Origin: Faeciplasma sp900553675
GTDB lineage: Bacteria; Bacillota; Clostridia; Oscillospirales; Ruminococcaceae
Length of the DNA stretch: 64,000 nt
Direction: 5' to 3'
Assembly (NCBI GenBank): GCA_958428235.1
Contig: CAUAFG010000002.1
Coordinates: 146,598-210,597 of the forward strand
Below, in pieces: positions 1-8,823 of this stretch. Every line of letters begins with the position of its first letter. The stretch's first letter is position 1. The notes below the pieces were generated by a model. That model worked only from the letters and a program-made list of their open reading frames with translations, searched no databases and was not told where the DNA came from. A program made the position numbers and the translations under genes.

Positions 1-2
1 AC

Positions 3-242
3 AATAAATACGGCGAAGGTATTATGGATATCGGAGCGGTTATATATTGCGAAAAGGAGTCTCATAAGGGCATAGTTATCGGTAAAGGTGGGGCAATGCT
101 GAAGCGCGTCGGTCAGCTTGCAAGGGAGGATCTTGAAAACTTCTTTATGATAAAAACCAATCTCCAGCTTTGGGTAAAGGTTAAAGAGGGCTGGCGAAAT
201 AGGGAAGGACTTATCAAGAATTTCGGACTGGCTAACGACTGA
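3..242 (+). CDS. era: GTPase Era, C-terminal fragment (cut by window edge)
   Basis: C-terminal end of the ribosome-assembly GTPase Era; about 79 residues remain and the GTPase domain lies off the left edge. Era binds the 3' end of 16S rRNA during 30S maturation. What is visible is the KH-type RNA-binding domain: the glycine-rich loop VIGKGGAMLKRVG, then the strand LQLWVKVKEGW and the closing W-x-N-R region usual for Era. The reading frame is open to the edge, so no start is assigned. era just ahead of recO is a common Firmicutes order, which supports the call. Confidence 0.93.
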   Translation, partial: NKYGEGIMDIGAVIYCEKESHKGIVIGKGGAMLKRVGQLAREDLENFFMIKTNLQLWVKVKEGWRNREGLIKNFGLAND

Positions 243-426
243 TTTTTCCACTTATATTTTTTGCCTGCCGGCAGAACATAATGTTAAAGGAAGCTTTTTG
301 GCTTTCGGACACTATGTGAAGAAAGGCTCGGTCAAAACTATATGGACGAACTGTGGTCAAAATTCTATTTATCCGGAAAAATCAGAGATTATCTTGAATA
401 TAAAAGAAAACAAGGCGGACAAAACT

Positions 427-1179
427 ATGCTGACAGTAAAAGGTCTGGTGATAAGAGAACGGCAGTCAGGGGATAATGATAAGATCCTGTCTGTTTTAAA
501 TGATACTAACGGTCTTGTTGAGGTGTGCGCTAAGGGCGTTAAAAAAGCCAACGCCAAAAACGCCGCTATTTCTCAGACCTTTGCCTACAGCACGCTCAGT
601 CTGACCGAAGGCAGGAACTATTACATTTTAAACAGCGGTGAACCTATAAGGCTGTTTTACAACGTAAGGCTTGATATGGGCAGATTTGCACTTGCAAGCT
701 ATTTTTGCGAGATGATACTATTCACCTGCGTCAAAAATCAGCCAAATTATGAGGTTCTGCGGCTTATGCTGAACACACTGCATTTTCTTGAAGACGGCAA
801 AAGAAGCGAAGCTATGCTGAAAAGCATCTTTGAGCTTAGGCTTTTAAGCGAAATAGGTCTTGTGCCAAACCTTATCGGCTGCTGCAAGTGCTACAAATAT
901 GAGGCTGACCAGATGCAGTTTGACCTCTCAGAAGGAAGATTGTATTGCGAAAACTGCTGCGGCGCGCGTGATCTATCCGTCTGCGAGATCGTTGACATGA
1001 CTCTTCTGCACGCTATAAGGTATATAGCTCTTTCGGATATGTCGAAAATATTCAGCTTTAAAATATCCGACGTGTATATGCCGTATCTTTCCAACATAAC
1101 AGAAAGATATGCTGCAATTCAGCTTGACAAACGTTTTTCAACACTTGACTTTTATAAATCTATAACGAATAAATGGTAA
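427..1179 (+). CDS. recO: DNA repair protein RecO
   Basis: RecO, 250 residues, the usual length. It helps RecR load RecA on SSB-coated single strands in RecFOR recombinational repair. The N-terminus MLTVKGLVIRERQSGDND is the typical RecO OB-fold opening (K-G-L-V-L-R). A cysteine cluster (CCKC ... C-x-x-CC, roughly residues 153-182) matches the zinc site of many RecO proteins. The frame stays open upstream to a TTG at 298, but homology begins at the ATG at 427, which has an AAGGCGG-like ribosome site, so I start there. The 184 bases between era and this start hold no convincing gene. mutS2 follows 6 bases after the stop. Confidence 0.9.
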   Translation: MLTVKGLVIRERQSGDNDKILSVLNDTNGLVEVCAKGVKKANAKNAAISQTFAYSTLSLTEGRNYYILNSGEPIRLFYNVRLDMGRFALASYFCEMILFTCVKNQPNYEVLRLMLNTLHFLEDGKRSEAMLKSIFELRLLSEIGLVPNLIGCCKCYKYEADQMQFDLSEGRLYCENCCGARDLSVCEIVDMTLLHAIRYIALSDMSKIFSFKISDVYMPYLSNITERYAAIQLDKRFSTLDFYKSITNKW

Positions 1180-1185
1180 ATAAAC

Positions 1186-3585
1186 ATGAAAGAACAATAT
1201 TATACACTTGAATTACATAAGATATTGGAGCTTTTGGCTGAGCAATGCTCAAATGAAGCTTCAAAAAAAGCGGCTCTTGAAATAGAGCCTGATAACGACA
1301 TAGCAACCGTCAGAACGGAGGTTGACAAAACCTTTGACGCTTATAACGCTTGTGTGCGGTTCGGTTCGCCGAGCTTTTTCAACTTTCCAAACGCCAAAAC
1401 AATAGCGCGCCGCGCACAAAGCGGCTCAGAGCTTAGTCTGCGCGATCTTTTGGACGTTGCACGAATGCTTTCTCAAACCGAAGCTCTGCTTTCGTGGCGC
1501 AAGCAGTTTCAGAATGAGGAATTTAAGCTTGATTATCTGTTTGAATGCCTGTTTGACAACAAGTGGCTTTCCAATAAAATCATGAACGCCGTAGTAAGCG
1601 AGGACGAGCTTTCGGACAATGCAAGTCCGGAGCTTGCTTCTATCAGACGAAAGCTTGTTCAGGCAGGCTCGAAAATCAGAGACACCTTGGATAAAATGAT
1701 AAAGTCTTCCGACACCCAAACGTATTTGCAGGATTCGCTTGTAACCATGCGCGACGGCAGATATGTTCTTCCGGTAAAATCGGAGCATAAAAACAACGTC
1801 CCCGGACTTGTCCATGATACTTCCGCAAGCGGTCAGACCTATTTTATAGAGCCTATGGCTGTAGTTGAAGCAAACAACGAAATACGTATACTAAAGGGCA
1901 GGGAACAGGAAGAAATTCAGCGAATCATCCGCGAGCTTTCGGCAGACTGCGCAGAATTTGGAGATAAGCTTGCCTCTGACTACGACGCAGCGGTCGCTCT
2001 TAATTTATATTTTGCTAAAGCAAACCTGGGAGCTAAAATGACAGCTGCGAAGCCGGAAATATCCGACGACGGCGAAATCATCCTGAAAAAAGCAAGACAC
2101 CCACTTATTGATAAGAATACAGTAGTTCCGATTGACTTTGCTATCGGCACCTCTTATGACGCTTTGATAATAACCGGTCCGAACACCGGCGGTAAAACTG
2201 TCATATTAAAAACTGTCGGTCTGCTTACGCTTATGACGATGTGTGGCTTGCTGATACCGGTGTCCGACGGCAGCAAGATAACTGTTTTTGAGGATATCTT
2301 AGTCGATATCGGCGATAAGCAGTCCATCGAGGAAAGCCTTTCGACATTCTCTTCACATATGACCAATATTGTAAATATCCTGAATACTGTCAACTATAAA
2401 TCGCTTGTTCTTATCGACGAGCTTGGCTCCGGAACTGACCCTGTTGAGGGCGCGGCTTTAGCTGTCTCTATAATAGAACACATCCAGAAAACCGGTGCAA
2501 AGCTTGTAACGACTACTCACTATCAAGAGCTTAAGATTTTTGCTTTGGAAACCGACGGCGTTGAGAATGCCTCATGCGAGTTCGATATTAAAACTCTACA
2601 GCCCACATATAGGCTTATTATAGGCTCACCCGGAAAGTCCAACGCCTTTGCAATATCCAAGCGCCTTGGTATATCTGATAGGATAATAGAGCGCGCGCAA
2701 GGTATGCTGAGTTCAGAATCTCAGCGGTTTGAAGATGTCATACAAAAGCTTGAAGCGGCGCGCAGAGAGCTTGAAGACAACTCACGGTTATATGAAGAGT
2801 ATAAGCGCAAGGCTGAAGCTATTAAAAACGAGCTTGAAGAAGAAAAGAACCGTCTGATAAGTGAAAAGGATAAGGAGCTTGATAAAGCCAAGAGGGAAGC
2901 ACGCGAAATCATAGAGCTCGTTAATATGCGTTCCATCCGTCTGATGGACGAGCTTGAAGAGCTGAAAAGATCAAAAGATAAGGAAGATTTTTCAAAGCTT
3001 GTTTCTGAACAGAAACAACGGTTCAAATCGGATATCAATGGACTATACGACGAAGCTGCCAAGCTTGGCGAATATGAAGAACAAACATACGTTCTGCCAA
3101 GACCGCTAAAAAAAGGCGACGACGTTATAATCAAGGACGGCAACAAGACAGGCATTTTGATATCTCCGCCGGACGTTCAGGGCAACTGCATGGTTCAGGT
3201 AGGAATAATGAAGACAAAGGTTCATGTTTCAAAGCTGAGACTTGTTGAAAAGAACGTGACCTTTAACAATGCAAAGATTCAGAAAAAGCAGCCTAAAGGT
3301 AATGTCAGCACCAAAGGCGTTGAAAGCCGCGCGACGCGCCGAGCCGAGCTTGAACTGGATATCAGAGGCTACACAGTCGACGAAGGAATCTATGAGCTTG
3401 ATTCGTTCATTGACAGAGCTATTATGAGCGGCAATAAATCCTGCACGATAATTCACGGCAAAGGCACAGGTGCTTTAAAAACTGCCGTCAGAAATCATCT
3501 TAGAAAGCATCCGTCGGTTGAATCAATGCGCAAAGGATTGTACGGTGAAGGCGAAGACGGCGTGACTATTATTGAGCTGAAATAA
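1186..3585 (+). CDS. mutS2: Endonuclease MutS2
   Basis: MutS2, 799 residues, full length. The family acts in anti-recombination and in rescue of collided ribosomes, not in classical mismatch repair. Order: N-terminal core/lever region, ATPase with Walker A GPNTGGKT (331-338) and Walker B/D-loop DELGSGTD (411-418), a long charged coiled coil (about 510-640), a KOW-like segment, and a C-terminal Smr nuclease domain with LDIRG (about 724) and HGKGTG (about 757). The mismatch-reading N-terminal domain of MutS is absent, as expected. Probably co-transcribed with recO (6-base gap). Confidence 0.97.
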   Translation: MKEQYYTLELHKILELLAEQCSNEASKKAALEIEPDNDIATVRTEVDKTFDAYNACVRFGSPSFFNFPNAKTIARRAQSGSELSLRDLLDVARMLSQTEALLSWRKQFQNEEFKLDYLFECLFDNKWLSNKIMNAVVSEDELSDNASPELASIRRKLVQAGSKIRDTLDKMIKSSDTQTYLQDSLVTMRDGRYVLPVKSEHKNNVPGLVHDTSASGQTYFIEPMAVVEANNEIRILKGREQEEIQRIIRELSADCAEFGDKLASDYDAAVALNLYFAKANLGAKMTAAKPEISDDGEIILKKARHPLIDKNTVVPIDFAIGTSYDALIITGPNTGGKTVILKTVGLLTLMTMCGLLIPVSDGSKITVFEDILVDIGDKQSIEESLSTFSSHMTNIVNILNTVNYKSLVLIDELGSGTDPVEGAALAVSIIEHIQKTGAKLVTTTHYQELKIFALETDGVENASCEFDIKTLQPTYRLIIGSPGKSNAFAISKRLGISDRIIERAQGMLSSESQRFEDVIQKLEAARRELEDNSRLYEEYKRKAEAIKNELEEEKNRLISEKDKELDKAKREAREIIELVNMRSIRLMDELEELKRSKDKEDFSKLVSEQKQRFKSDINGLYDEAAKLGEYEEQTYVLPRPLKKGDDVIIKDGNKTGILISPPDVQGNCMVQVGIMKTKVHVSKLRLVEKNVTFNNAKIQKKQPKGNVSTKGVESRATRRAELELDIRGYTVDEGIYELDSFIDRAIMSGNKSCTIIHGKGTGALKTAVRNHLRKHPSVESMRKGLYGEGEDGVTIIELK

Positions 3586-3640
3586 ACTTTTAGAAGGGTC
3601 TTACCATAAAACAACTTTTAGAAGGGTCTTACCATAAAAC
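3585..3640 (+). repeat. Two perfect tandem copies of a 28-bp unit
   Basis: A 28-base unit beginning AACTTTTAGAAGGGTCTTAC occurs twice back to back (3585-3612 and 3613-3640), starting on the last base of the mutS2 stop codon. No coding sense is apparent. No further copy was noticed in the window, but I could not search exhaustively. Confidence 0.9.
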
Positions 3641-3657
3641 GCTTCAAAGCCTCCGCC

Positions 3658-3693
3658 CTAATGTACGCTAAATTTTTATTTAGCGTACATTAG
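3658..3693. repeat. Perfect 15-bp inverted repeat with 6-base centre
   Basis: Arms CTAATGTACGCTAAA (3658-3672) and TTTAGCGTACATTAG (3679-3693) are exact reverse complements around a 6-base A/T centre. There is no T-run after either arm, so it is not an ordinary intrinsic terminator, although mutS2 ends just upstream. Two arms around a 6-base centre also resembles a tyrosine-recombinase core site, and such a gene follows, but the arms do not match the dif consensus as I know it. The remaining sequence to 3799 shows nothing else. Confidence 0.8.
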
Positions 3694-3799
3694 CATATAT
3701 ATTTTTCGCAATCCCCCATAATGCTCATCATAGTGCTCATTCGCCAAAAATTCAACATATCAACCATCGTCACAGAATCTATTAATAAAGGTGTTTATT

Positions 3800-4831
3800 A
3801 TGCGTCAGGAATACATTAACGATTGTCCCGAATACTTAAAGGATTTTCTTCGCTATGTCCGTGTTGTGCGAAACCACACCGAGCGCACCGAAGAAGCTTA
3901 CTACACCGACCTGCGGGTCTTTCTGCGTTATCTTAAGATTATACATGAAGACGTTTCCGAAGATGCAAACTTCAATCAAATCACTATTGCAGATGTTCCG
4001 CTGGACTACATCAAGCAGTTCTCACTTAATGACGCCTATGAATACATGAGCTATCTTAATGATGTTCGCAAAAATTCAAATGCAGCGCGTTCAAGAAAAA
4101 CCTCTTCACTTCGGCGATTTTTCGACTATCTTCACAATAAGTCGATGGTTCTCAATAATAACCCATTGGAGCATCTCGAACATCCAAAGCCTGCAAAGCG
4201 GCTTCCGAAGTTTCTCGAGCTTGAACAGTCACAGGAGCTATTGGAAAATATTGATAGCAGAAATCAGGAGCGTGATTACTGCATAATAACGCTTTTCCTT
4301 AACTGCGGTATGCGTTTAAGCGAGCTTGCAGGGCTTAACTTAAACGACTATGCAAAGTCAAAATCCGGTGCGACTCTGCGGCTTTTTGGTAAAGGTCAGA
4401 AGGAACGAATCGTCTATCTGAATCAGGCTTGCATTGAGGCTCTTGATGCGTATATAAAGGTCAGACCAAAGTCAACGGTAGAAACAAACGCCATCTTTCT
4501 TTCATCTCACGCAAACAATCTGACAAGGCTATCTACAAGAAGGATTCAGCGGATCGTTGATGATCAGCTGAAGCGTGCTGGGCTTGGAAATCTGGGAATA
4601 TCGGTTCATAAGCTCCGTCATACCTGCGCCACCTTGATGTATGAATATGGCAATGTGGACGTTATGGTTCTTAAGGATATTTTAGGACACGTCAACCTTG
4701 CAACTACCGAAATTTACACGCACTTATCGGATAAAGACCGTAGAAAAGCGGCTGAAAGCTCTCCCCTTGCGAATATGCGGCAATCTCATAAAAAGACCGA
4801 CAATACAGATGCAGACAAAAATAAAGGTTAA
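3800..4831 (+). CDS. XerC/XerD-type tyrosine recombinase
   Basis: Site-specific tyrosine recombinase, 343 residues. It has an N-terminal SAM-like core-binding domain (about 10-115) and a C-terminal catalytic domain with the full set of residues: Arg in CGMRLSEL (about 172), Lys in FGKGQKER (about 198-201), H-x-x-R in HKLRH (about 270-273), His in LGHVN (about 297) and the nucleophile Tyr in EIYTHL (about 306). The ATG at 3800 has AAAGGTG six bases upstream; the GTG at 3791 lies inside that site and is less likely. It could be the chromosome-dimer recombinase or a paralogue; it sits alone with no mobile-element cargo. It is about 30 residues longer than typical XerC. Confidence 0.85.
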   Translation: MRQEYINDCPEYLKDFLRYVRVVRNHTERTEEAYYTDLRVFLRYLKIIHEDVSEDANFNQITIADVPLDYIKQFSLNDAYEYMSYLNDVRKNSNAARSRKTSSLRRFFDYLHNKSMVLNNNPLEHLEHPKPAKRLPKFLELEQSQELLENIDSRNQERDYCIITLFLNCGMRLSELAGLNLNDYAKSKSGATLRLFGKGQKERIVYLNQACIEALDAYIKVRPKSTVETNAIFLSSHANNLTRLSTRRIQRIVDDQLKRAGLGNLGISVHKLRHTCATLMYEYGNVDVMVLKDILGHVNLATTEIYTHLSDKDRRKAAESSPLANMRQSHKKTDNTDADKNKG

Positions 4832-4911
4832 ATATGAAGAGATTGTCACAATATAATGCATTCGGATTTTAATTTGTGAGCTGTATTTTATTGAGGTGTT
4901 AGTGAAGAAAT

Positions 4912-5361
4912 ATGGAGAGTATTGAAGTCAAATTTTACAATAATGTTGAAGATACACTTTTGAAATTTGCGGTTATCGTATCAAAAACAAACGGTAAATT
5001 TGTATTTTGCAAGCATAATGAAAGAGATACATATGAAATCCCCGGCGGGCACCGAGAACCCGGTGAGACTATAATCGAAACTGCAAAAAGAGAGCTTATG
5101 GAGGAAACGGGTGCAGTCGATTTTAATATTTCACCCGTATGCGTGTATTCTGTAAAAGGCAAAACAAAAGTGAATAAAAACAGCGATGATATAAGCTTTG
5201 GCATGATATTTTTCGCCGATATTGCTTCCTTTGAAAAAGAGCTTCACAGCGAAATCGAAAAAATACTGATTACAGATGATTTAGACCATGCCTTTACTTG
5301 GACATACCCTGCCATTCAGCCCAAGCTTCTTGAAGAAGTAAGGCGAAGAGGGTATCTTTAA
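4912..5361 (+). CDS. Nudix hydrolase
   Basis: Nudix hydrolase, 149 residues, cleaving a nucleoside diphosphate linked to another moiety; the substrate cannot be told. The Nudix box is intact at about residues 44-66 (G-x5-E-x7-REL-x-EE-x-G, in GHREPGET ... RELMEETG), with the metal-binding glutamates present. The C-terminus ends in a Trp/Tyr-rich segment (FTWTYPAIQPKLL). It stands as a single plus-strand gene between the recombinase and a convergent ATPase gene, closed by the terminator at 5389. Confidence 0.88.
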   Translation: MESIEVKFYNNVEDTLLKFAVIVSKTNGKFVFCKHNERDTYEIPGGHREPGETIIETAKRELMEETGAVDFNISPVCVYSVKGKTKVNKNSDDISFGMIFFADIASFEKELHSEIEKILITDDLDHAFTWTYPAIQPKLLEEVRRRGYL

Positions 5362-5388
5362 TTATTTGGACTGATAAAGACACAAAAA

Positions 5389-5436
5389 CACGGCTCCCCT
5401 GCTGAACGTTTGTTCATATGGAAGCCGTGCTTTTTA
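5389..5436. terminator. Bidirectional terminator between Nudix and ATPase genes
   Basis: Stem CACGGCT (5389-5395) with AGCCGTG (5423-5429), an inner GAAC/GTTC hairpin, then CTTTTTATTATAT on the plus strand and TGTTTTTGTG on the minus strand. Suits both converging genes. Confidence 0.75.
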
Positions 5437-5441
5437 TTATA

Positions 5442-6497
5442 TCACTGTTTTGAAGACTTTATACGTGCTATCAGATTGTCGCCAACTGCGCTTACCTTGT
5501 CAAAATCCATCGCGTTGATATAGTAGCTTTCAAGCTCGTCGTGAATTTCCTTGGCTTTTTTAAGAGCCGCAACAGAGGCAGCAATAAGCTCCGCAGCTAC
5601 TCCCCTGTCGAACGCCATGCGTTTGCGCTTTTCTCTGAGAGCCAAGCGGTCGTAGAATCGCAGCGCGTTTATTCTTGCCGAGGCGTCGATTTCTCCGGTA
5701 GCAAAGGCGGTGTTCAGCTCAGGGATTACAATATGCTCGTAGGTGTCGCAGGAGTGGAAAACGCTTGTGCTAACTATAACGTTATATCCAGCCTCAACAG
5801 CATATCTTGCAAGAGCCTTTAAGATTTTATCGGATACCGCGCAGAAATCATCTTCGATTTTAAATACGTTCATTCCCTCAAAGACGTTTTCATGGGTCAA
5901 AACGCCGTTTGGCGTGATTGATGTTATCTGACGGTAGGAAAGCTTACCTGAATCCTGTTTCTTTCTTGAAAACAGCCTTGCCGCAACTCTTTCACAGTAG
6001 CCTTCGAGCTTTGATTGATTTATACATTCATCTGCGAGCGTATAAACATCGTCGTTGAGTGATACTATTGCTTTGAGATACCTTTTTACAAGGTCGTGAT
6101 ATTTCTTGTTGCAGACTGTTGCGTCGATTACCTTCTCCTTATTTTTCATCAGCTCAGAGCCGTTCCAGCAGGATCCAAGGTCAACAAGTATCTGGCTAAC
6201 TCCGGGATATACCGGCTCGACAACGTGCGGAGCGGTTCCATCGATCACGATAACTTTAAGATTGTTGAATACCACAGCATCCAGCGATGCAGGATCGGAA
6301 GAGCAGTAATACAAATCCGGCATATCGATATCACAAAGCTCATTTGCTATTCTTTTCATCAGCGATGATTTTCCTGTTCCGGGACCTCCTTTGATGATAT
6401 AAGTAGTGTATTCAGGTGCGCTGATAAGCTCTCTTATGTGGGTAGAAAATCCATCAGAAGTTGGACATCCTAAAAAGTAGGTGCAGACTTTATCCAT
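5442..6497 (-). CDS. P-loop ATPase, PRK06851-like
   Basis: P-loop NTPase of 351 residues resembling the uncharacterised clostridial/Bacillus family PRK06851. The Walker A GGPGTGKSSLMKR lies near residue 38, followed by the family-like stretch YYCSSDPASLDAVV and VIDGTAPHVVEP. A second, weaker nucleotide-fold half follows (VEAGYNVIVSTSVFHSCDTYEHIVIPEL). Function unknown. The second ATG (6497) is chosen because GGAGG lies seven bases before it; the first ATG at 6503 almost touches that site. It is transcribed alone, after an inverted repeat at 6511-6550. The family call is from memory of its motifs. Confidence 0.75.
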   Translation of the reverse strand: MDKVCTYFLGCPTSDGFSTHIRELISAPEYTTYIIKGGPGTGKSSLMKRIANELCDIDMPDLYYCSSDPASLDAVVFNNLKVIVIDGTAPHVVEPVYPGVSQILVDLGSCWNGSELMKNKEKVIDATVCNKKYHDLVKRYLKAIVSLNDDVYTLADECINQSKLEGYCERVAARLFSRKKQDSGKLSYRQITSITPNGVLTHENVFEGMNVFKIEDDFCAVSDKILKALARYAVEAGYNVIVSTSVFHSCDTYEHIVIPELNTAFATGEIDASARINALRFYDRLALREKRKRMAFDRGVAAELIAASVAALKKAKEIHDELESYYINAMDFDKVSAVGDNLIARIKSSKQ

Positions 6498-6510
6498 AAA
6501 CATACCTCCA

Positions 6511-6550
6511 AAATCGTTTTACCTTAATATAATATGGTAAAAAACGATTT
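6511..6550 (-). promoter_or_regulatory. Inverted repeat in the leader of the PRK06851-like gene
   Basis: Arms AAATCGTTTTACC (6511-6523) and GGTAAAAAACGATTT (6536-6550) pair with a two-base bulge, around an A/T centre that contains TATTAT-like and TATATT-like hexamers. On the minus strand the repeat ends directly at the gene's GGAGG ribosome site. It could be an operator over a promoter or a leader hairpin; no classical -35 box was found. Confidence 0.5.
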
Positions 6551-6563
6551 CGGTGAAAACAAA

Positions 6564-6593
6564 AAGCAGACGGTGATTTTTTGCCGTCTGCTT
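6564..6593 (-). terminator. Terminator after manA
   Basis: Stem AAGCAGACGG (6564-6573) with CCGTCTGCTT (6584-6593), followed on the minus strand by TTTGTTTTC. It closes the long minus-strand operon ending in manA. Confidence 0.85.
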
Positions 6594-6616
6594 AAAAAAT
6601 ATATTGCGTTCGTTAT

Positions 6617-7591
6617 CTACGCTCCCGCATACAACAGCTCGCAGCTTCCGCTAACCTTAAAATCAACTCCCGCAGGGATAAACACGCTTCCGCCTTTCTT
6701 AAGATTATAGCTTTCGCCACAGCAATCAAGAGTAACTTCACCCTCTAAAACCACAAGCGAAGCAAAGCCTTTTCCAGCCGGTATGCAGATATCAGCTCCG
6801 TCGAGCTTGATGGTTTTAGCTGTGAAATACTCGCAGGAAGCTAATTCCCTGACAGTTGCCTTGCCGCCATCGAGAGCCTTAGTGCTGCCGACATTTCCAT
6901 AAGGAACGCTTGAAGGTTCAAGGCTTGCAACCTCGACCGCCTTGTCAATGTGAAGCGCTCTGGGCTTTCGGTCTGCCCCCAGTCTTCCATAGTCGGAAAC
7001 GCGGTATGTTACGTTTGAATTTTCCTGAATCTCGGCAATAAGTATGCCTTTTCCTATGGCATGAACTGTTCCGGATTTTATAAAGAAGATATCGCCCTTG
7101 TGGACATTTACATAGTTTAAAACCTCATCTAGGGTATTGTCAGATATTTTGCGGCTGAATTCATCCTTGGTGATACTGCGGTTAAAGCCATATAAAAGCT
7201 TTGCGCCTTCATCGCAGTCCACGACATACCACATCTCGGTCTTGCCGTTGTCGCCTTCGTTCTTTCTGGCGTATTCATCGCTTGGATGAACCTGAACAGA
7301 AAGGCGGTCCTTGGCGTCGATGAGCTTTACGAGTATCGGGAAGCTGTCAAAGCCATCACAGATGTCTCCCAAAGCGTCTTTGCCCCATATATCAAGGACT
7401 TCATTCAGGGTCTTCCCTGCCATTTCTCCGTTTATAACCTCGCATTTGCCGTCCTCGTGGCAGGAGACCACCCAAGCCTCGGCAACGCGTTCAAGCTCGC
7501 TTTTAAAGCCGTATTCATCCTTAAGCTTGGTTCCGCCCCAGATATAATCCTTTAGCGGCGCCTTTAAAATCAGCGGGTACATTTTATTCAT
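6617..7591 (-). CDS. manA: Mannose-6-phosphate isomerase, class I
   Basis: Type I phosphomannose isomerase, 324 residues, interconverting mannose-6-phosphate and fructose-6-phosphate in the cytoplasm. The zinc-site signatures are present: QVHPSDEYA (about residue 101), EMWYVVD, and IKSGTVHAIGKG (about residue 170) followed by AEIQENSNVTYRVSDYGR. The short Firmicutes form (about 315-325 residues) fits. It is the last gene of a minus-strand run, five bases after the U32 gene, and is followed by a strong terminator. A GDP-mannose or mannose-utilisation role is possible; no partner gene is nearby. Confidence 0.93.
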   Translation of the reverse strand: MNKMYPLILKAPLKDYIWGGTKLKDEYGFKSELERVAEAWVVSCHEDGKCEVINGEMAGKTLNEVLDIWGKDALGDICDGFDSFPILVKLIDAKDRLSVQVHPSDEYARKNEGDNGKTEMWYVVDCDEGAKLLYGFNRSITKDEFSRKISDNTLDEVLNYVNVHKGDIFFIKSGTVHAIGKGILIAEIQENSNVTYRVSDYGRLGADRKPRALHIDKAVEVASLEPSSVPYGNVGSTKALDGGKATVRELASCEYFTAKTIKLDGADICIPAGKGFASLVVLEGEVTLDCCGESYNLKKGGSVFIPAGVDFKVSGSCELLYAGA

Positions 7592-7596
7592 GATAA

Positions 7597-8823
7597 TTAC
7601 AGTTCCTTTCTTATTATAGTTCCTGCCGGAAGTTCAATATTCAGCGGCATTGAAAGCTTCATTGTTGCGATATTTGCAACCTCAACGCTCTCCCCTGCCT
7701 CGTTTATTATTTCATCGGCTATATATTCAATAGGTTCTCTGTCCGGCGAGAGTATTTCAAGCTTATCTCCCTTGAAAAAACGGTTGCGCTGTGTGCAGTA
7801 TATATATCCGTCCTGACACCTGTCTACAACAGCTACAACATCATAATTCCTGACATATCCACTGGTTTCGTAGTACTGCGACTGCTCTGGTCTGCCAAAA
7901 TAGAAGCCGTTTGAATACATCCTGTGGGATACCTTGTAAACCTCGTCAACTATCCACTTTGGAAGTGAGTAATTGTCAGGATTGTTTCTAAGCACATCCA
8001 CAGCGTGCCTGTATGCGTTTGTAACCACCGACACATAGTAAGCCGACTTTGCCCTGCCCTCGATTTTAAAGCTTGTAACACCGGCTCTGGCAAGCTTGTC
8101 TAAATGCTCTATCATGCACATATCCTTGGCATTAAGGATATACGAGCCGGTTTCGTCCTCGGCTATGGGATAATACTCGCCGGGGCGTTTTTCCTCCATA
8201 AGAGCATATTTCCATCTGCATGGCTGCGCACATTCTCCGCGGTTGGCGTCCCTGTTTACAAGATACTGTGATAACAGGCACCTTCCGGAAAACGAAACGC
8301 ACATAGCACCGTGAACAAAGCACTCTATATCCATATCATCAGGAGTTTTGGCTCTTATCTCGGCGATATCATCTATACTTAGTTCGCGGGCAAGGACTAC
8401 CCTTTTTGCACCCATGTTGTAAAACGTTCGCGCGGTTACATAGTTCACAATTCCTGCTTGAGTGGAAATATGAATCTCCAAATCAGGGGTGTACTGTTTT
8501 ATCATCGAAAATACGCCGATGTCGTTGACGATTGCAGCGTCTATCCCGCAGGCGTAGGCTTCCTTGATAAAGCCCTCAAAGCCTTCTATTTCGCTGTTTT
8601 TGGGAAGAGTATTGCAGGTCAGATAAACTTTTTTGCCCTTTTCGTGCGCAATAGCACAAGCCTTGCTCAGTTCGTTCATCGAAAAATTCGCCGGAGACGA
8701 CCTCATGCCAAAGCTTTTTCCGCCGAGATACACAGCGTCGGCTCCGAACATAATCGCCGCATTAAACCGCTCCATATCCCCTGCCGGTGCCAGAACTTCA
8801 AGTCTTGAATAGTCGTTATTCAT
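7597..8823 (-). CDS. U32 family protein (TrhP/YrrO-like tRNA hydroxylation factor)
   Basis: Peptidase-U32 family protein, 408 residues. It opens with LEVLAPAGDMERFNAAI and AVYLGGKSFGMR, typical of U32. The cysteine-bearing block (about residues 167-205: HGAMCVSFSGRCLLS then GECAQPCRW) matches the Fe-S cysteines of TrhP-type members. TrhP proteins make 5-hydroxyuridine at tRNA position 34 from prephenate; most are not true proteases. mltG just upstream (stop and start share one base, TGATG) recalls the B. subtilis yrrL...yrrO neighbourhood, supporting the YrrO/TrhP2-like reading. Confidence 0.85.
   Translation of the reverse strand: MNNDYSRLEVLAPAGDMERFNAAIMFGADAVYLGGKSFGMRSSPANFSMNELSKACAIAHEKGKKVYLTCNTLPKNSEIEGFEGFIKEAYACGIDAAIVNDIGVFSMIKQYTPDLEIHISTQAGIVNYVTARTFYNMGAKRVVLARELSIDDIAEIRAKTPDDMDIECFVHGAMCVSFSGRCLLSQYLVNRDANRGECAQPCRWKYALMEEKRPGEYYPIAEDETGSYILNAKDMCMIEHLDKLARAGVTSFKIEGRAKSAYYVSVVTNAYRHAVDVLRNNPDNYSLPKWIVDEVYKVSHRMYSNGFYFGRPEQSQYYETSGYVRNYDVVAVVDRCQDGYIYCTQRNRFFKGDKLEILSPDREPIEYIADEIINEAGESVEVANIATMKLSMPLNIELPAGTIIRKEL

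Noticed and set aside
298..426. N-terminal extension of recO from a TTG
   Set aside because: The extra 43 residues have no RecO similarity and the ATG at 427 gives the normal length and start.
3585..3640. CRISPR array
   Set aside because: The two 28-base repeats are directly adjacent without spacers and no cas gene is near.
3585..4831. Integrated mobile element around the tyrosine recombinase
   Set aside because: No excisionase, relaxase, cargo gene or tRNA attachment site is present, and flanking genes are ordinary housekeeping genes.
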